A stretch of DNA of 45,613 nt from an uncultured archaeon (GTDB taxonomy: Archaea > Halobacteriota > Halobacteria > Halobacteriales > Haloferacaceae). Every line of letters begins with the position of its first letter. Positions within the stretch are counted from its first letter, which is position 1. Both the position numbers and the translations under genes were made by a program. Where the stretch lies: positions 1 through 45,613 of the forward strand of contig CAKZPG010000082.1 of NCBI GenBank assembly GCA_937138675.1, read 5' to 3'. Below, one piece after another: positions 8,798 through 17,884 of this stretch. The notes under the pieces are model-generated. The model was not told the origin of the DNA and did not search any database. It was given only the letters and a program-made list of their open reading frames with translations.

Positions 8798-9009
8798 ATG
8801 AGCGCGACCCCGACGGTCGTCGTCGACTCAGTGACCGTCGACACCGGCTACGAGTGGGTTGGGACAGTATCACTTTCGGGGTAGTTCGACCCGGGCGAGA
8901 TACCCGTCGAGAAGACAGTGCGTGACCGGAGATGGGCGGGGTCACCGTCCTCACGCTCGCGCTGGTCGTCGCGGCAGCAGGGGTCTTCGAGCGCCGCGTC
9001 GTGGGCTGA
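8798..9009 (+). pseudogene. Possible decayed membrane-anchored gene
   Basis: The plus strand holds fragments with haloarchaeal codon bias in shifted frames: MSATPTVVVDSVTVDTGYEW (from 8798, stop at 8879-8881), then FDPGEIPVEKTV, then a third-frame MGGVTVLTLALVVAAAG (from 8932) that looks like a C-terminal membrane anchor and ends at TGA 9007-9009. I cannot name the family. The interval 8529-9009 otherwise holds only the palindrome at 8571. Confidence is low because the segments are short. Confidence 0.25.
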
Positions 9010-10575
9010 TCACTCCTCGGCCGGCACCAACCCGTCACCCGTTCGCTCCGTCTCGACGTCCATATCTAGGTCCGCGAGGAGGTCCTTGACCTCCGCGCGT
9101 TTCTCCTGATGATCTTTGAGGAACTCGCGCATCAGCGTCGCGGCTTGCTTCTTGCAGTCGCCACAGAGCCGTTCGCCGCCGACACACTCGTCATACACCT
9201 CGGTCGCGAACTCGTCGTCGTCCCCCGCGAGCAGATAGGCGTACAGCTCGTAGACCGGGCATTCGTCGGCTTTTCCGCCCAGTTCGCGCTGCTCCGCGGC
9301 GGTGTCGCGCCCGCCCGTCGCGGCCGATTTCACTTTGTCGTAGCCGTCCTCGGGGTCGTCAAGGAGCGAGATGTGACTCGCCGGCACCGAGGAGGACATC
9401 TTCCCGCCGGTCAGCCCGGTCATAAACCGGTGGTAAAGAGAGGAGGGGGCGACAAAGCCGAACCCGCCTGTCTCCATCTCCACGCGCTGTGCCAGGTCGT
9501 CGGCCTCGTCGAGCGAGAGGTCGAACGCGTCGACGTGGCCGTCATATACCCGCTTGTCGCCCTCGACGGCCTCGACCAGCGCCGCGAACGCCTCGTCGGT
9601 CGCCTGTCGTGCGAAAAAGCGCGTGCGGGGGCGCAGGGGCTCTTTACCAGCGTTCTCCAGTTTCGTGACCGCGCGGTCACGGGCCCCGGTCTGCCCGTAG
9701 GCCGACTTGAGCCACGCGGCGGCCTCGACGCACCGCGGCGTCTCGGGGTCGTCGGCGTACTCGTCGCGGTTGGCGTAGGCGTCGGCCACGAGCGGTCGCT
9801 CGTCGCCGTCGAACTCGACGGAGGCGTACGCCTCGCTGGTCTTGAAAAAGCGTGTCCGGGCCGCCACATCACGTGCGAGACGCATGTGCGGGTCCTGGTC
9901 CGGGCCGACGGGAACGACAGTCGGCTTGGGTTCGGCGAGCTGTGGATAGAGGATATCAGCGATCTGTGTCACCACCGACTGCATGTGCGAGACGCTGGTC
10001 TCGCCGTCAAAGCCGTAGATCGACTCGAACTCCGCGAACCGGGCGTTCGAGCCGAGCTCAAACGCGAGGTCCTGGAGCTCGCGATTGGTCGACTGACGGT
10101 AGAGGTCGCCCTCCTCGGGGTCGAACCCTAGCGCAAGCAGTGAGAGCAGGTAGTCTCGGGCGTGCTCGTCGATCTCCGCCCACGACAGCCCGCGCGCCGA
10201 GTGCGCCTCCAGATCGGCGATGAGGGCGTAGGCGTCCCCGCCCTGTTCCTGATGCCAGATGATCTCGTCGAACACCAGTTTGTGCCCGATGTGCGGGTCG
10301 CCGGTTGGCATAAACCCAGAGAGGACGGCGAAGGGATCGCCATCGCGCATCGCCTGCGCTACCCGGCGGTAGTCACGGTGGCCGAAGATGACCCCGCGGC
10401 GCATCAGGTAGTGGGGGTCGGGCACCTCGGGCAACACCTCGTCGAACGACTCGATCCCGAACTCGGCAAACAGCGACCGGTAGTCGTCGACGGTCGAAGA
10501 GCCCCACGGGTCGAGGGTGGTCTCGTCCGCACCGGTGGCGACCGCATCGTCGTCCGTGGGCGTGTCCTCGATCAT
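9010..10575 (-). CDS. trpS: Tryptophanyl-tRNA synthetase
   Basis: Class I synthetase that charges tRNA-Trp. The 521 residues include the HIGH-type motif HIGH at 95-98 (GFMPTGDPHIGHKLVFD) and KMSSS at 392-396 (TGGKMSSSVPASH), with VVPVGPDQDPHMRLARDV between them, as in archaeal/eukaryotic TrpRS. The acidic N-terminal extension (DTPTDDDAVATGADETTLDP) is typical of halophiles. It starts 13 nt after the endA stop and is likely cotranscribed with it. The C-terminal half carries CVGGERLCGDCKKQAATLM, a cysteine-containing helical domain seen in archaeal forms. Confidence 0.96.
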   Translation of the reverse strand: MIEDTPTDDDAVATGADETTLDPWGSSTVDDYRSLFAEFGIESFDEVLPEVPDPHYLMRRGVIFGHRDYRRVAQAMRDGDPFAVLSGFMPTGDPHIGHKLVFDEIIWHQEQGGDAYALIADLEAHSARGLSWAEIDEHARDYLLSLLALGFDPEEGDLYRQSTNRELQDLAFELGSNARFAEFESIYGFDGETSVSHMQSVVTQIADILYPQLAEPKPTVVPVGPDQDPHMRLARDVAARTRFFKTSEAYASVEFDGDERPLVADAYANRDEYADDPETPRCVEAAAWLKSAYGQTGARDRAVTKLENAGKEPLRPRTRFFARQATDEAFAALVEAVEGDKRVYDGHVDAFDLSLDEADDLAQRVEMETGGFGFVAPSSLYHRFMTGLTGGKMSSSVPASHISLLDDPEDGYDKVKSAATGGRDTAAEQRELGGKADECPVYELYAYLLAGDDDEFATEVYDECVGGERLCGDCKKQAATLMREFLKDHQEKRAEVKDLLADLDMDVETERTGDGLVPAEE

Positions 10576-10588
10576 GGCTGTGGACGGC

Positions 10589-11644
10589 TCACGGCGTCAG
10601 TCGCCGCGCCGCGAGCCACTCGACCGAATCCGGGTCGGTCACCGCAAAAACCATTCGCTTCCGCACTCCGCCAGCGAGTCGCACGTCGAGCGAGAGTTCG
10701 CGAGGCTGGAGGCGGGCCGACCGCGACACCACACGCACCAGCCGCTCCGAATGGCCCATCTCGTCGACCGACCGGAACGAGTCGTAGGCTCGAAAGTCCG
10801 CGCCGAATTTGAACCCGCTCTTTGGCACCGCCCCGGCCGCGCGCATCGCCCTGTAGACCCGCAGACGACGGCCGAACCGCTCGCCTTCGACCGCGTGACC
10901 GCGCTCGTCGACCGCCCCGGCCTCAAGCGCGATCGCGCCCTCGCTCGCGAGGTGAGCAGCCTCAACGAGCGACAGTTGGAGCGGCCCGCCGTCGGCGTTC
11001 CGACCGGCCAGCCGCTGGCCGAAAAAGGCCCGCTCGTAGAGCGCCGCAGGCGGGTCCCATGCAACTGCGCGGTCGGCGAGCAGGTCGGCTGTCGCGCCCG
11101 TCGGGAACTCAAGCGCTGTCCGGTCCGTCTCGCCGCCCGGCCCCTCCAGCTCGCAGTTGAAGTAGGTGGGCTCGCCCTCCTCGTCAACGACGGCCAGGGC
11201 GGTCGGGTCGGCGACGAGGTCGGCGACTGACAGCGCGTCGCGTTCGCCAACGACCCGCAGGCGGTAGGCCACCATACCGTCGCCCGGCCCCTCGCCGCGG
11301 GGGTAAACCACAACATCACAGCCCTCGTGGGCGTCACCGGGGGTCCAGCCGGCCCGTGCGGGCGAACAGTAGAACCCGCGGTCTCTCAGGTCACGGTGGA
11401 CGACGAACGCGCTGAGCCCGCCCGTCAGGCCGAGCAGCGCCCGGAGGTCAAGGCGGTCGTCACCGTCCCGGACCGCGTCGAGGTCGCCCCGAAAGAGGAG
11501 GTGGGCGGCCTCGACGGGCGCAAGGGCGACCTCGTTCCCGTCGAGTGGGCGGCCGTAGCCGCCGGAGTCGTAGAAGCGCTGGCGGGCATCGCCGCCGACC
11601 ACCACTTCGAGACCCTCGGGGCCGTCGCGGAGTCGCCCGTCCAT
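10589..11644 (-). CDS. endA: tRNA-splicing endonuclease
   Basis: It cuts bulge-helix-bulge motifs in intron-containing tRNAs and in rRNA precursors. The 351-residue protein is the haloarchaeal double-length form with two tandem repeats of the EndA unit. The catalytic triad is visible in the C-terminal repeat as Tyr287 (KFGADFRAYD), His298 (EMGHSERLV) and Lys329 (GGVRKRMVF). The N-terminal repeat keeps RQRFYDSGGYGRP but lacks the triad. I prefer the start at 11644 (MDGRLRDG), which resembles family N-termini; the frame also opens with ATG at 11665. It sits just upstream of trpS. Confidence 0.93.
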   Translation of the reverse strand: MDGRLRDGPEGLEVVVGGDARQRFYDSGGYGRPLDGNEVALAPVEAAHLLFRGDLDAVRDGDDRLDLRALLGLTGGLSAFVVHRDLRDRGFYCSPARAGWTPGDAHEGCDVVVYPRGEGPGDGMVAYRLRVVGERDALSVADLVADPTALAVVDEEGEPTYFNCELEGPGGETDRTALEFPTGATADLLADRAVAWDPPAALYERAFFGQRLAGRNADGGPLQLSLVEAAHLASEGAIALEAGAVDERGHAVEGERFGRRLRVYRAMRAAGAVPKSGFKFGADFRAYDSFRSVDEMGHSERLVRVVSRSARLQPRELSLDVRLAGGVRKRMVFAVTDPDSVEWLAARRLTP

Positions 11645-11707
11645 ACCGGCGCGGGGCACGGGCAAGACATAGGCCCTGCGGTCGAGTCGGGCGCTCGGCG
11701 CTACGGC

Positions 11708-12560
11708 TCACGGCGTCACTGCTCGCTCACTCCGTTCGCCCGCGGGCCTCACACGCCCGTCCAGACACCGCTCTCCCGTCGGCGTCTCGAAGAGGGGCAG
11801 GCCACACGCGCAGTTCTCGACGACCGTCCCCGCCGGGATGGAGAACGCCGTCTCACACTCCAAACAGTCGTCACAGCCCGCGAGCAGCCGTCTGTGTCGA
11901 CGGATGACCCGCAGGTCTGCGCCGCAGTCCGGACAGGTCCACACGCGGTCGAACCGCTCGCGAACCGCGTCGTCGAGCGACTCGCACGACCGGTCGACAC
12001 ACACGTCGAACACGGTGCCGCGCTCCGCACGCGTCAGCGGGAGCCTGCAGTCGTCACAGGCGCGGTCGAGTACCGTTGCGCCCGCGACGAGTAGGTAGTG
12101 TGTCCCGGAGTCGAGCGCCCGGACCGCGCCGTCGGCGCGGATTAGCGGCCCGCTAGCCTCGGGGTGGTCTGGTGGCGCGGTCCCAACGGGAACGCCCGTG
12201 TCCGCAACAGGCAGGATCGCCCGGTCTGCAACGGTATGGGCCTCGACGTGGAGCCGTCGCTCGCCGGTCCGAGCGGTGACGACGAAGCCACCGTCGTCGT
12301 CGGTCACAGTCAGGGCGTCGGGGGCGGGTGAGCCACGCCACCGGCTGGTAACCAGTGCGGTCGTGGACGAGTGTCGTACGGTCTGGCTTCAGGATACAGA
12401 CGACGTGGCCACGCTGGAGGCGTTCGTCTGCTCCATCTTCGAAACGCACGGTGCAGTCGCTGGCGAGGATGCGAACCGAGTCTACGGGGGCGCTGGACCC
12501 CTCCTCGCGCTTGAGCGCGTGTGCGTGGACGGAAAAGCGATCAGCACCGGTGGAGTATAT
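11708..12560 (-). pseudogene. NucS-N-like / C4 zinc-finger protein, frameshifted
   Basis: Two overlapping minus-strand frames form one protein. The 5' part (from about 12560) reads SVRILASDCTVRFEDGADER then GHVVCILKPDRTTLVH and GYQPVAWLTRP, resembling the N-terminal DNA-binding/dimerisation domain of NucS/EndoMS. It then jumps frame to TVTDDDGGFVVTARTGERRL and two or three C4 zinc fingers (CDDCRLPL, CPDCGADL, CACGLPLF) of the topoisomerase I type. The break is at a run of five C (complement of about 12320-12324); with four C the frame continues as RPDALTVTDDD. The DUF91 nuclease domain is absent. No standard start codon precedes the first conserved block: TGA at 12563-12561, first in-frame GTG at 12449. 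It is decayed or mis-assembled. Confidence 0.7.
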
Positions 12561-12616
12561 TCACACTGAGTGCGGCGCGGCGCAGACGAGCCACGAGGTG
12601 GAACAGCGACCCGGCG

Positions 12617-12826
12617 CCGTACGCGACCACAGCGGACAGGGTCGGTGTCGACCCGTATGACTGCGTAGCGGTGGCCGACAGCGTCGTTGGGGTCGCGTCC
12701 GCACGCGAGGCGAGCGCGGACGCAAAAGGCTACTGAACGGACACGGAGGACCGCTCGGCGGCCCACGAGCGGAGTACGGCCCCCGACGCGCTGGCAGCGC
12801 GTCTACGCGAACTGGTCGAAGGGTAG
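12617..12826 (+). pseudogene. Remnant of a HAD-family phosphatase
   Basis: The plus strand reads YATTADRVGVDPYDCVAVAD then SVVGVASAREASADAKGY, the motif IV region of beta-phosphoglucomutase/phosphoglycolate-type HAD hydrolases (usually xERLGVDPxDCVAVEDS). A stop at 12734 follows. Shifting by one base continues LNGHGGPL, and a further shift gives a plausible C-terminus, ALAARLRELVEG, ending at 12826. The N-terminal two thirds of the fold are absent. The rest of 12561-13018 shows no other feature. Confidence 0.5.
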
Positions 12827-13018
12827 GTCACGAGACAGCGTCTATCGCCACGGCAGCACAGACCGCGAGCGGGCTCACGGAGACGCCCACGGTCACAGCG
12901 TCATGAACCGCCTCTGGGTCACGCTTCGAGGCGCTCGCCTCATACCACCTGTCGAGACCGAGGCTGGCTGCGGGGTCGTGTACGGCGATGGGAGCCTCGG
13001 CGTCTGCTATGCGGGCGG

Positions 13019-15373
13019 TTAGTCGATTACGACGGTCCGCTCGTCAACGGCGGGCGGGAGCGGGAGGTCGGGCGCCGACACCGCAACCTGATAGGTCAAC
13101 TCGTCGGCGTCGGCGGCGCCGAACACCCCGGCCGGGAGCGTCGTCGACTCACCGGGGCGGAGGTACGACTCAGCTGTCGACATCTCGCGACCCTCGACGC
13201 TCACCCGGACACCGAGTCGCCCACCGCCGCCCGCGTTCTCGACGCAGACTTCGCAGATCTCGCTCTCGCCGCGACCCACGCTGGCGGGCAGGTCCCACGA
13301 GATTCGGGGCACGGGCTGGTCAGCAGCGGCCTTGACAACCCGGTCCGCAACGCCCTGCGCGAGGCCCGCTCGTTCGAGTTCGTCCGCGCCGGCACGGACG
13401 AGATCGCCCGGAGTTCGGTGACCTGCGCCAGCAAGCGTCCGCGCCCGGCCGGGACCGACACCGTCGACGGCGGTGAGGCCGACAGCGTCGCCCGAGACGC
13501 CGTGTTCGACCCGCGCTTCGACCCGGCGCGCGAGGTTCGCGGCCCGGGGCCCGACGAACTCCACGAGGACGGCCCGGAGCGCAGAGAGCAGACGGGTCGC
13601 GTTCTTCCGAATCACCCACGCGTCGCTCCGGAGAGCCTCCGGCGTCGACCCGGCCATCCCTGCCCGGAGGATTGCGAGTACCTTCCGCGGGCCGCCCTCC
13701 AAGTCGTCGCCGACGACGCTCGCGACGGCGTCGGCTTCGGACGACCGGATCGAGACCGAGCCAAACTCCCCGGCGCGCGCGACCGTCCGGAGGAGGTCGT
13801 CGTCGGTGACCCGGTCACGGTCTGCCAGCGCACGGAAGGCAGCGGCGGTATCGAGCCGGATGTAGTATTTCGAGGCGAGACGGCCGAGACTCGTCGGCTC
13901 CACGCCGAGGTCGTCGTCGAACGTCACGAACCCGCGGTCTACGAGCATCTCCAGCGTTTCGCGGGCGCGTCCCCGCAGGTCGTCGGTGTAGCGTTCGGGG
14001 TCAGCGCGTGCCCGCACCGCGTAGAAGGTGGTGTCAAGCCACGACAGCACGTCGTCGAGGTCGTCGACGGTGCCGGTAGCTATCTCGGCGTTCAGGTGTG
14101 CGTCAAGGTCGGCGGCGAGACGGGACTCGATCTGCACCCCCTCGTCCAGCAGGCGGTGGTATCGCCCCGCGTCGGACTCGTCACAGACGACCCAGCCGTA
14201 GCCCTCATCGTCATACCCCGGGCGGCCTGCGCGCCCGAGCATCTGGAGTACGTCGATCGGTGACACCGCGACCTCGCCTTCCAGCGGGTCGTGGCGTTTC
14301 GTGTCGCGAATCACCACACACCGAGCGGGGAGGTTGACGCCCCAGGCGAGCGTCGAGGTCGAAAAGAGGAGGTCGACCGTTCCCTCGCGGAACCACGCCT
14401 CGACGCGGTCGCGGTCGGCCTTCGACAGGCCGGCGTGGTGGAACGCCACCCCATCAACGACGCCGTGGCGCAGGTCGTCGTTGTCGAGCTCTTTCGCCGC
14501 GTTGTGGAGGTCGTAATCGCCGCGTGCACCGACGGGCACGTCACGCTTTGCGAGAACGTCTCGGGCCTTGCCTGCGGCACGCACCGTGTCTTGGCGGGAG
14601 GCAACGAACACCAACGCCTGCCCGTCCGCGCGAACATGGTCCTCAACGAGGTCAAGCGCGCGGTAGAGCCGGCGGTATTTGTCCGCGAAGGTGTTCTCGC
14701 CGTGACGATAGGTGGCGACCGTCGCGGTCAGCTCGACGGGTCGGTGCTCCTCGCCGACGTCGAGAGTCGTCTCGGGGGGCGCGTTGAGCCACGCTGCAAC
14801 GTCGTCGACGTTCCGCATCGTCGCCGAGAGTGCGACGATCCGGGGGTCACAGAGTCGGCGGAGCCGCGAGACGACCGCCTCAAGAACGCTCCCACGTCGC
14901 TCCGAGTCGAGCAGGTGGACCTCGTCGACGACGACACAGTCGACGTCGGTGACGAAGGCGTACCGCGAGGAGTCGTGGTTCCGCGTCGCGGAGTCGGCCT
15001 TCTCTGGCGTTGTCACGAGGACGTCTGCCCGCTCGGCACGCCTGGGGTTCAGGTCGCGTTCGCCGCTGACGACGTACACCGAGTAGCCCAGTTCCTCGAA
15101 GCGGTCCCATTCGCGCTCTCGCTCGTTCGTCAGCGCGCGCAGGGGCGCGACGAACAGCGCCGTCCCGCCCTCCCGGAGCGTGTCACAGATGGCGAGCTCC
15201 GCAACCGCGGTCTTGCCGCTCGCGGTCGGCGCGCAGACGACAACGTTCTCGTCGGACTCGAGGACGCTCGGGAGAGCCGCACGCTGCATCGCATTGAACG
15301 ACTCGAAGGGAAACGCGTCGGCAAACTCTGGGAGGACATCGGCGACACGGAGCCGGTCGGTCCCCTCACTCAT
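13019..15373 (-). CDS. Ski2-family (Hel308/Brr2-like) DNA/RNA helicase
   Basis: A superfamily 2 helicase of 784 residues. Walker A is CAPTASGKTAV (48-58), the DExH box is VVVDEVHLLDSERRG, motif III is LSATMRN, and motif VI is LQMLGRAGRPGYDD. Domains run RecA1, RecA2, a winged-helix/ratchet region with YYIRLDTAAAF, then a helix-hairpin-helix unit (LTAVDGVGPGRARTLAGAG). The C-terminus (about 690-784) is a beta-rich, CARDB/Ig-like segment (GESEICEVCVENAGGGG). It differs from canonical Hel308 in this tail, so the likely role is replication-fork or RNA remodelling; the substrate is not deducible. The intact frame contrasts with the broken gene downstream. Confidence 0.9.
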   Translation of the reverse strand: MSEGTDRLRVADVLPEFADAFPFESFNAMQRAALPSVLESDENVVVCAPTASGKTAVAELAICDTLREGGTALFVAPLRALTNEREREWDRFEELGYSVYVVSGERDLNPRRAERADVLVTTPEKADSATRNHDSSRYAFVTDVDCVVVDEVHLLDSERRGSVLEAVVSRLRRLCDPRIVALSATMRNVDDVAAWLNAPPETTLDVGEEHRPVELTATVATYRHGENTFADKYRRLYRALDLVEDHVRADGQALVFVASRQDTVRAAGKARDVLAKRDVPVGARGDYDLHNAAKELDNDDLRHGVVDGVAFHHAGLSKADRDRVEAWFREGTVDLLFSTSTLAWGVNLPARCVVIRDTKRHDPLEGEVAVSPIDVLQMLGRAGRPGYDDEGYGWVVCDESDAGRYHRLLDEGVQIESRLAADLDAHLNAEIATGTVDDLDDVLSWLDTTFYAVRARADPERYTDDLRGRARETLEMLVDRGFVTFDDDLGVEPTSLGRLASKYYIRLDTAAAFRALADRDRVTDDDLLRTVARAGEFGSVSIRSSEADAVASVVGDDLEGGPRKVLAILRAGMAGSTPEALRSDAWVIRKNATRLLSALRAVLVEFVGPRAANLARRVEARVEHGVSGDAVGLTAVDGVGPGRARTLAGAGHRTPGDLVRAGADELERAGLAQGVADRVVKAAADQPVPRISWDLPASVGRGESEICEVCVENAGGGGRLGVRVSVEGREMSTAESYLRPGESTTLPAGVFGAADADELTYQVAVSAPDLPLPPAVDERTVVID

Positions 15374-15995
15374 TACAAAGTGGCCGGGAGCCGCGCGCCT
15401 AAGGGTTGCGGACGGCGCGGTGCGCGAGTGGCCGAGTCACGAGGCCAAGAGTAATACCGGCGGGAGCCGCGGGGGAGAGACGGGTTGGACGCGTGCGGAC
15501 CGGCGACCGCGGGCGAACCTCTGAGACGTACCCGGCGGAGCCTACCCGGTATGAGCAGGAGGTGCTGGCCGTGAGTTTGGGAGACGACGACGGCGACCTC
15601 GTCCGGGTATTCGACGAGGACGGCGCGGTCGTCGGCGACCCGCCAGACCTCGGCGACGAGCGACTCGTCGCTATCTACCTCGACCTCCGCCTCGCCCGAC
15701 ATTTCGACGCCCCCGCGGTGAAACCTCCAGCGGCAGGGACGGATGGACACGTACCCGCAGATGGCCGGACAGGAGGCACCACAGGTCGGGAGCGCCCACA
15801 AGTCGTTGACTGAGAGATTGGCGCCCGGCCGATTCTGCCGCTCTCGCTCTTCATCAACCACCGTGTGGTCGGCGGTGCGGTCGTCGCGGCGTTCACGAGC
15901 CACGTGAGAGACCATCTGCGGGAACCGGTGCGCCTGTTGATAGGGACACCCGGGGAGCCGCCGTAGTTTTTGTACCCCCCTGCCTTCGGCGGAGT
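15374..15995. other. 620-bp interval with a doubtful small gene and a decayed frame
   Basis: On the minus strand an ATG at 15702 opens MSGEAEVEVDSDESLVAEVW then LVEYPDEVAVVV, which has halophilic composition, but the remainder to 15373 is low-quality, arginine-rich sequence that suggests a lost frame. On the plus strand 15817-15966 reads RPILPLSLFINHRVVGGAVV then HLREPVRLLIGTPGEPP, open but without a start (TGA just upstream). Both look like eroded remnants. The last 30 bp hold the lpdA promoter. Confidence 0.35.
15962..15975 (+). promoter_or_regulatory. TATA box of lpdA
   Basis: TAGTTTTTGTA (about 15964-15973) lies 23-32 nt before the lpdA ATG. That spacing predicts a leaderless or nearly leaderless transcript. 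Confidence 0.5.
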
Positions 15996-17420
15996 ATGGT
16001 CGTCGGGGACGCCGAGACAGAGACGGAGCTGTTAGTGATCGGCGGCGGACCAGGCGGGTACGCTGCCGCCATTCGCGGCGCACAGCACGGCCTGGACGTG
16101 ACGCTGGTCGAGCGAGACGCCTACGGCGGCACCTGCCTCAACCGGGGTTGTATCCCCTCGAAGGCGCTGGTGTCGGTCGGGAGCCTCGCGCACGACGCCG
16201 GGTCGGCCGAGGAGATGGGGGTCCACGCCGACCCGGCGGTAGATATGGCCCAGACGGCGGACTGGCTCTCGGGGGTTGTCACCCGGCTCACCCGCGGCGT
16301 CGAGAAGCTCTGTAAGGCAAACAGCGTCGCGTTGTTGGAGGGCACCGCCGAATTCGTCGGGCCCCACGAGGCGCGAGTCCGCAGCGCCGCAGAGGGCCGG
16401 GACGCAGAGACAGTCACGTTCGAGAACGCTGTCGTCGCCACAGGCTCGCGCCCAGTCGAACTTCCAGGACTGCCGTTCGCGGCCGACCGGGTCCTCGACT
16501 CGGCGGCGCTCCTCGCTCTCGACTCCGTCCCCGACTCGCTGGCTGTCGTCGGCGCGGGCTACATCGGGATGGAGCTCTCAACAGCGTTCGCGAAGCTCGG
16601 GAGCGACGTGACGGTGGTCGAGGCGCTACCGGAGGCGCTCCCGGGCTACGAGGACGACGTGACGGCGGTGGTGCGCGGACACGCAGAGGACGTGGGCGTC
16701 GATTTCCACTTCGAAGAGCGGGCGAGCGGCGTCACAGACGGCCCGGACGGGCGGGCGGCCCTCAAGACCGAGACCGAGGAGGGGACGGCCCGCTACGCCG
16801 CCGACCGCGTGCTGGTCGCGGTGGGGCGCGAGCCGGTGACCGACACCATGGGCCTCGACGCTGTCGGCCTCGCACCGGACGACGACGGGGTCCTCGCGGT
16901 CGACGAGGAGTGCCGAACCGACGTCGACCACGTCTTCGCGGTCGGCGACGTGGCCGGCGATCCGATGCTCGCCCATCGTGCCTACCGCGAGGGAGTCGTC
17001 GCCGCGGCTGTTGTCGCGGGCACCCCCGAGGCAGTAGACGACCGCGCGACGCCGGCGGCGGTGTTCACTGACCCCGAGGTGGCCACGGTCGGACTGACCG
17101 CCGACGAGGCTCGCGAGGGGGGCTACGAGCCGGCGGTCGGTGAGATGCCGTTTCGCGTGAGCGGTCGCGCGCTCACGACCGGCCACACGGACGGGTTCGC
17201 CCGCGTCGTCGCCGACGGTGAGACTGGGTTAGTTCTTGGCGGACAGGTCGTCGGCCGGGAGGCCTCGGAGCTGATCGCCGAGATTACACTCGCCGTCGAG
17301 ATGAGCGCGACGCTTGAGGACCTCGCCGCGACCGTCCACACCCACCCGACGCTCTCGGAGGCCGTTCACGAGGCAGTCGAGAACGCCCGCGAGGAGGCAA
17401 TTCACACGCTTAACCGCTGA
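15996..17420 (+). CDS. lpdA: Dihydrolipoyl dehydrogenase
   Basis: This FAD/NAD disulfide oxidoreductase re-oxidises dihydrolipoamide of 2-oxoacid dehydrogenase or glycine-cleavage complexes. The 474 residues contain the FAD Rossmann motif VIGGGPGGYAAAIRG (residues 10-25) and the redox pair CLNRGCIPSK. They also carry the NAD motif VVGAGYIGMELST, the second FAD motif VFAVGDVAGDPMLAHRA, and the C-terminal His-Glu dyad in TVHTHPTLSEAVHE. It stands alone: no E1 or E2 genes or lipoyl protein are nearby, so it must serve complexes encoded elsewhere. It converges with the small lipoprotein gene. Confidence 0.95.
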   Translation: MVVGDAETETELLVIGGGPGGYAAAIRGAQHGLDVTLVERDAYGGTCLNRGCIPSKALVSVGSLAHDAGSAEEMGVHADPAVDMAQTADWLSGVVTRLTRGVEKLCKANSVALLEGTAEFVGPHEARVRSAAEGRDAETVTFENAVVATGSRPVELPGLPFAADRVLDSAALLALDSVPDSLAVVGAGYIGMELSTAFAKLGSDVTVVEALPEALPGYEDDVTAVVRGHAEDVGVDFHFEERASGVTDGPDGRAALKTETEEGTARYAADRVLVAVGREPVTDTMGLDAVGLAPDDDGVLAVDEECRTDVDHVFAVGDVAGDPMLAHRAYREGVVAAAVVAGTPEAVDDRATPAAVFTDPEVATVGLTADEAREGGYEPAVGEMPFRVSGRALTTGHTDGFARVVADGETGLVLGGQVVGREASELIAEITLAVEMSATLEDLAATVHTHPTLSEAVHEAVENAREEAIHTLNR

Positions 17421-17423
17421 GAC

Positions 17424-17657
17424 TCACGGATTCGGGGTCGGAGTGCCCGTTCCGTCGGGCGGCTCGGGCTCGGGCTCGGTCTCTGCCGGCGTCACAGTGC
17501 TAGTCCCAATTGGCGCCGGTGTCGGTGGGGTCGGCGCCGACGTGGCCCCACCGCCGGCCAGCGAGCCAGCCGGTGTGTCTGTCGGGTCACCGCTCGGGCC
17601 TGTGCAGCCTACCACCACGACGACGGTCACGAGTGCCAGAAGCGCCAGTCGTGCCAT
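17424..17657 (-). CDS. Small secreted lipoprotein
   Basis: A 77-residue protein: signal segment MARLALLALVTVVVVVGC with a lipobox ending VVGC (cysteine at residue 18), then a low-complexity T/P/E-rich tail (TPAETEPEPEPPDGTGTPTP). It should be anchored outside the membrane by a lipid on the cysteine, with the flexible tail as a linker-like stalk. No folded domain is visible. The start at 17657 is preferred over the GTG at 17669. It ends 4 nt from the lpdA stop, convergently. Function unknown. Confidence 0.65.
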   Translation of the reverse strand: MARLALLALVTVVVVVGCTGPSGDPTDTPAGSLAGGGATSAPTPPTPAPIGTSTVTPAETEPEPEPPDGTGTPTPNP

Positions 17658-17884
17658 GCAGTGGGTCACCGGACGTGTACGGTGGAAAAAGCCGTGCGAC
17701 CGGTTGTGAGGTTTGGGGTTGTGTAACGGATCAGCCGGGCAGAGTTCCGGCCGAAACGCCTCATTTCACGTGGGTATCTCGCTCGTCGAATCCACGGGTT
17801 TTGGCCGGCCTAAACGCCCGATGACGGTGAACCAACCGGGGAGAACAACAACATCTAATGCCGTGCGGGTCTGACTAATCAATG

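Noticed and set aside
9010-10575. trpS as a possible paralogue of TyrRS
   Set aside because: HIGH/KMSSS context, the archaeal TrpRS motif VGPDQDPHMRLARDV and adjacency to endA all fit TrpRS.
15373-15702. 110-codon protein upstream of the helicase gene
   Set aside because: Only the first 40 residues look coding; the rest is arginine-rich and probably out of frame, so I list it only within the interval description.
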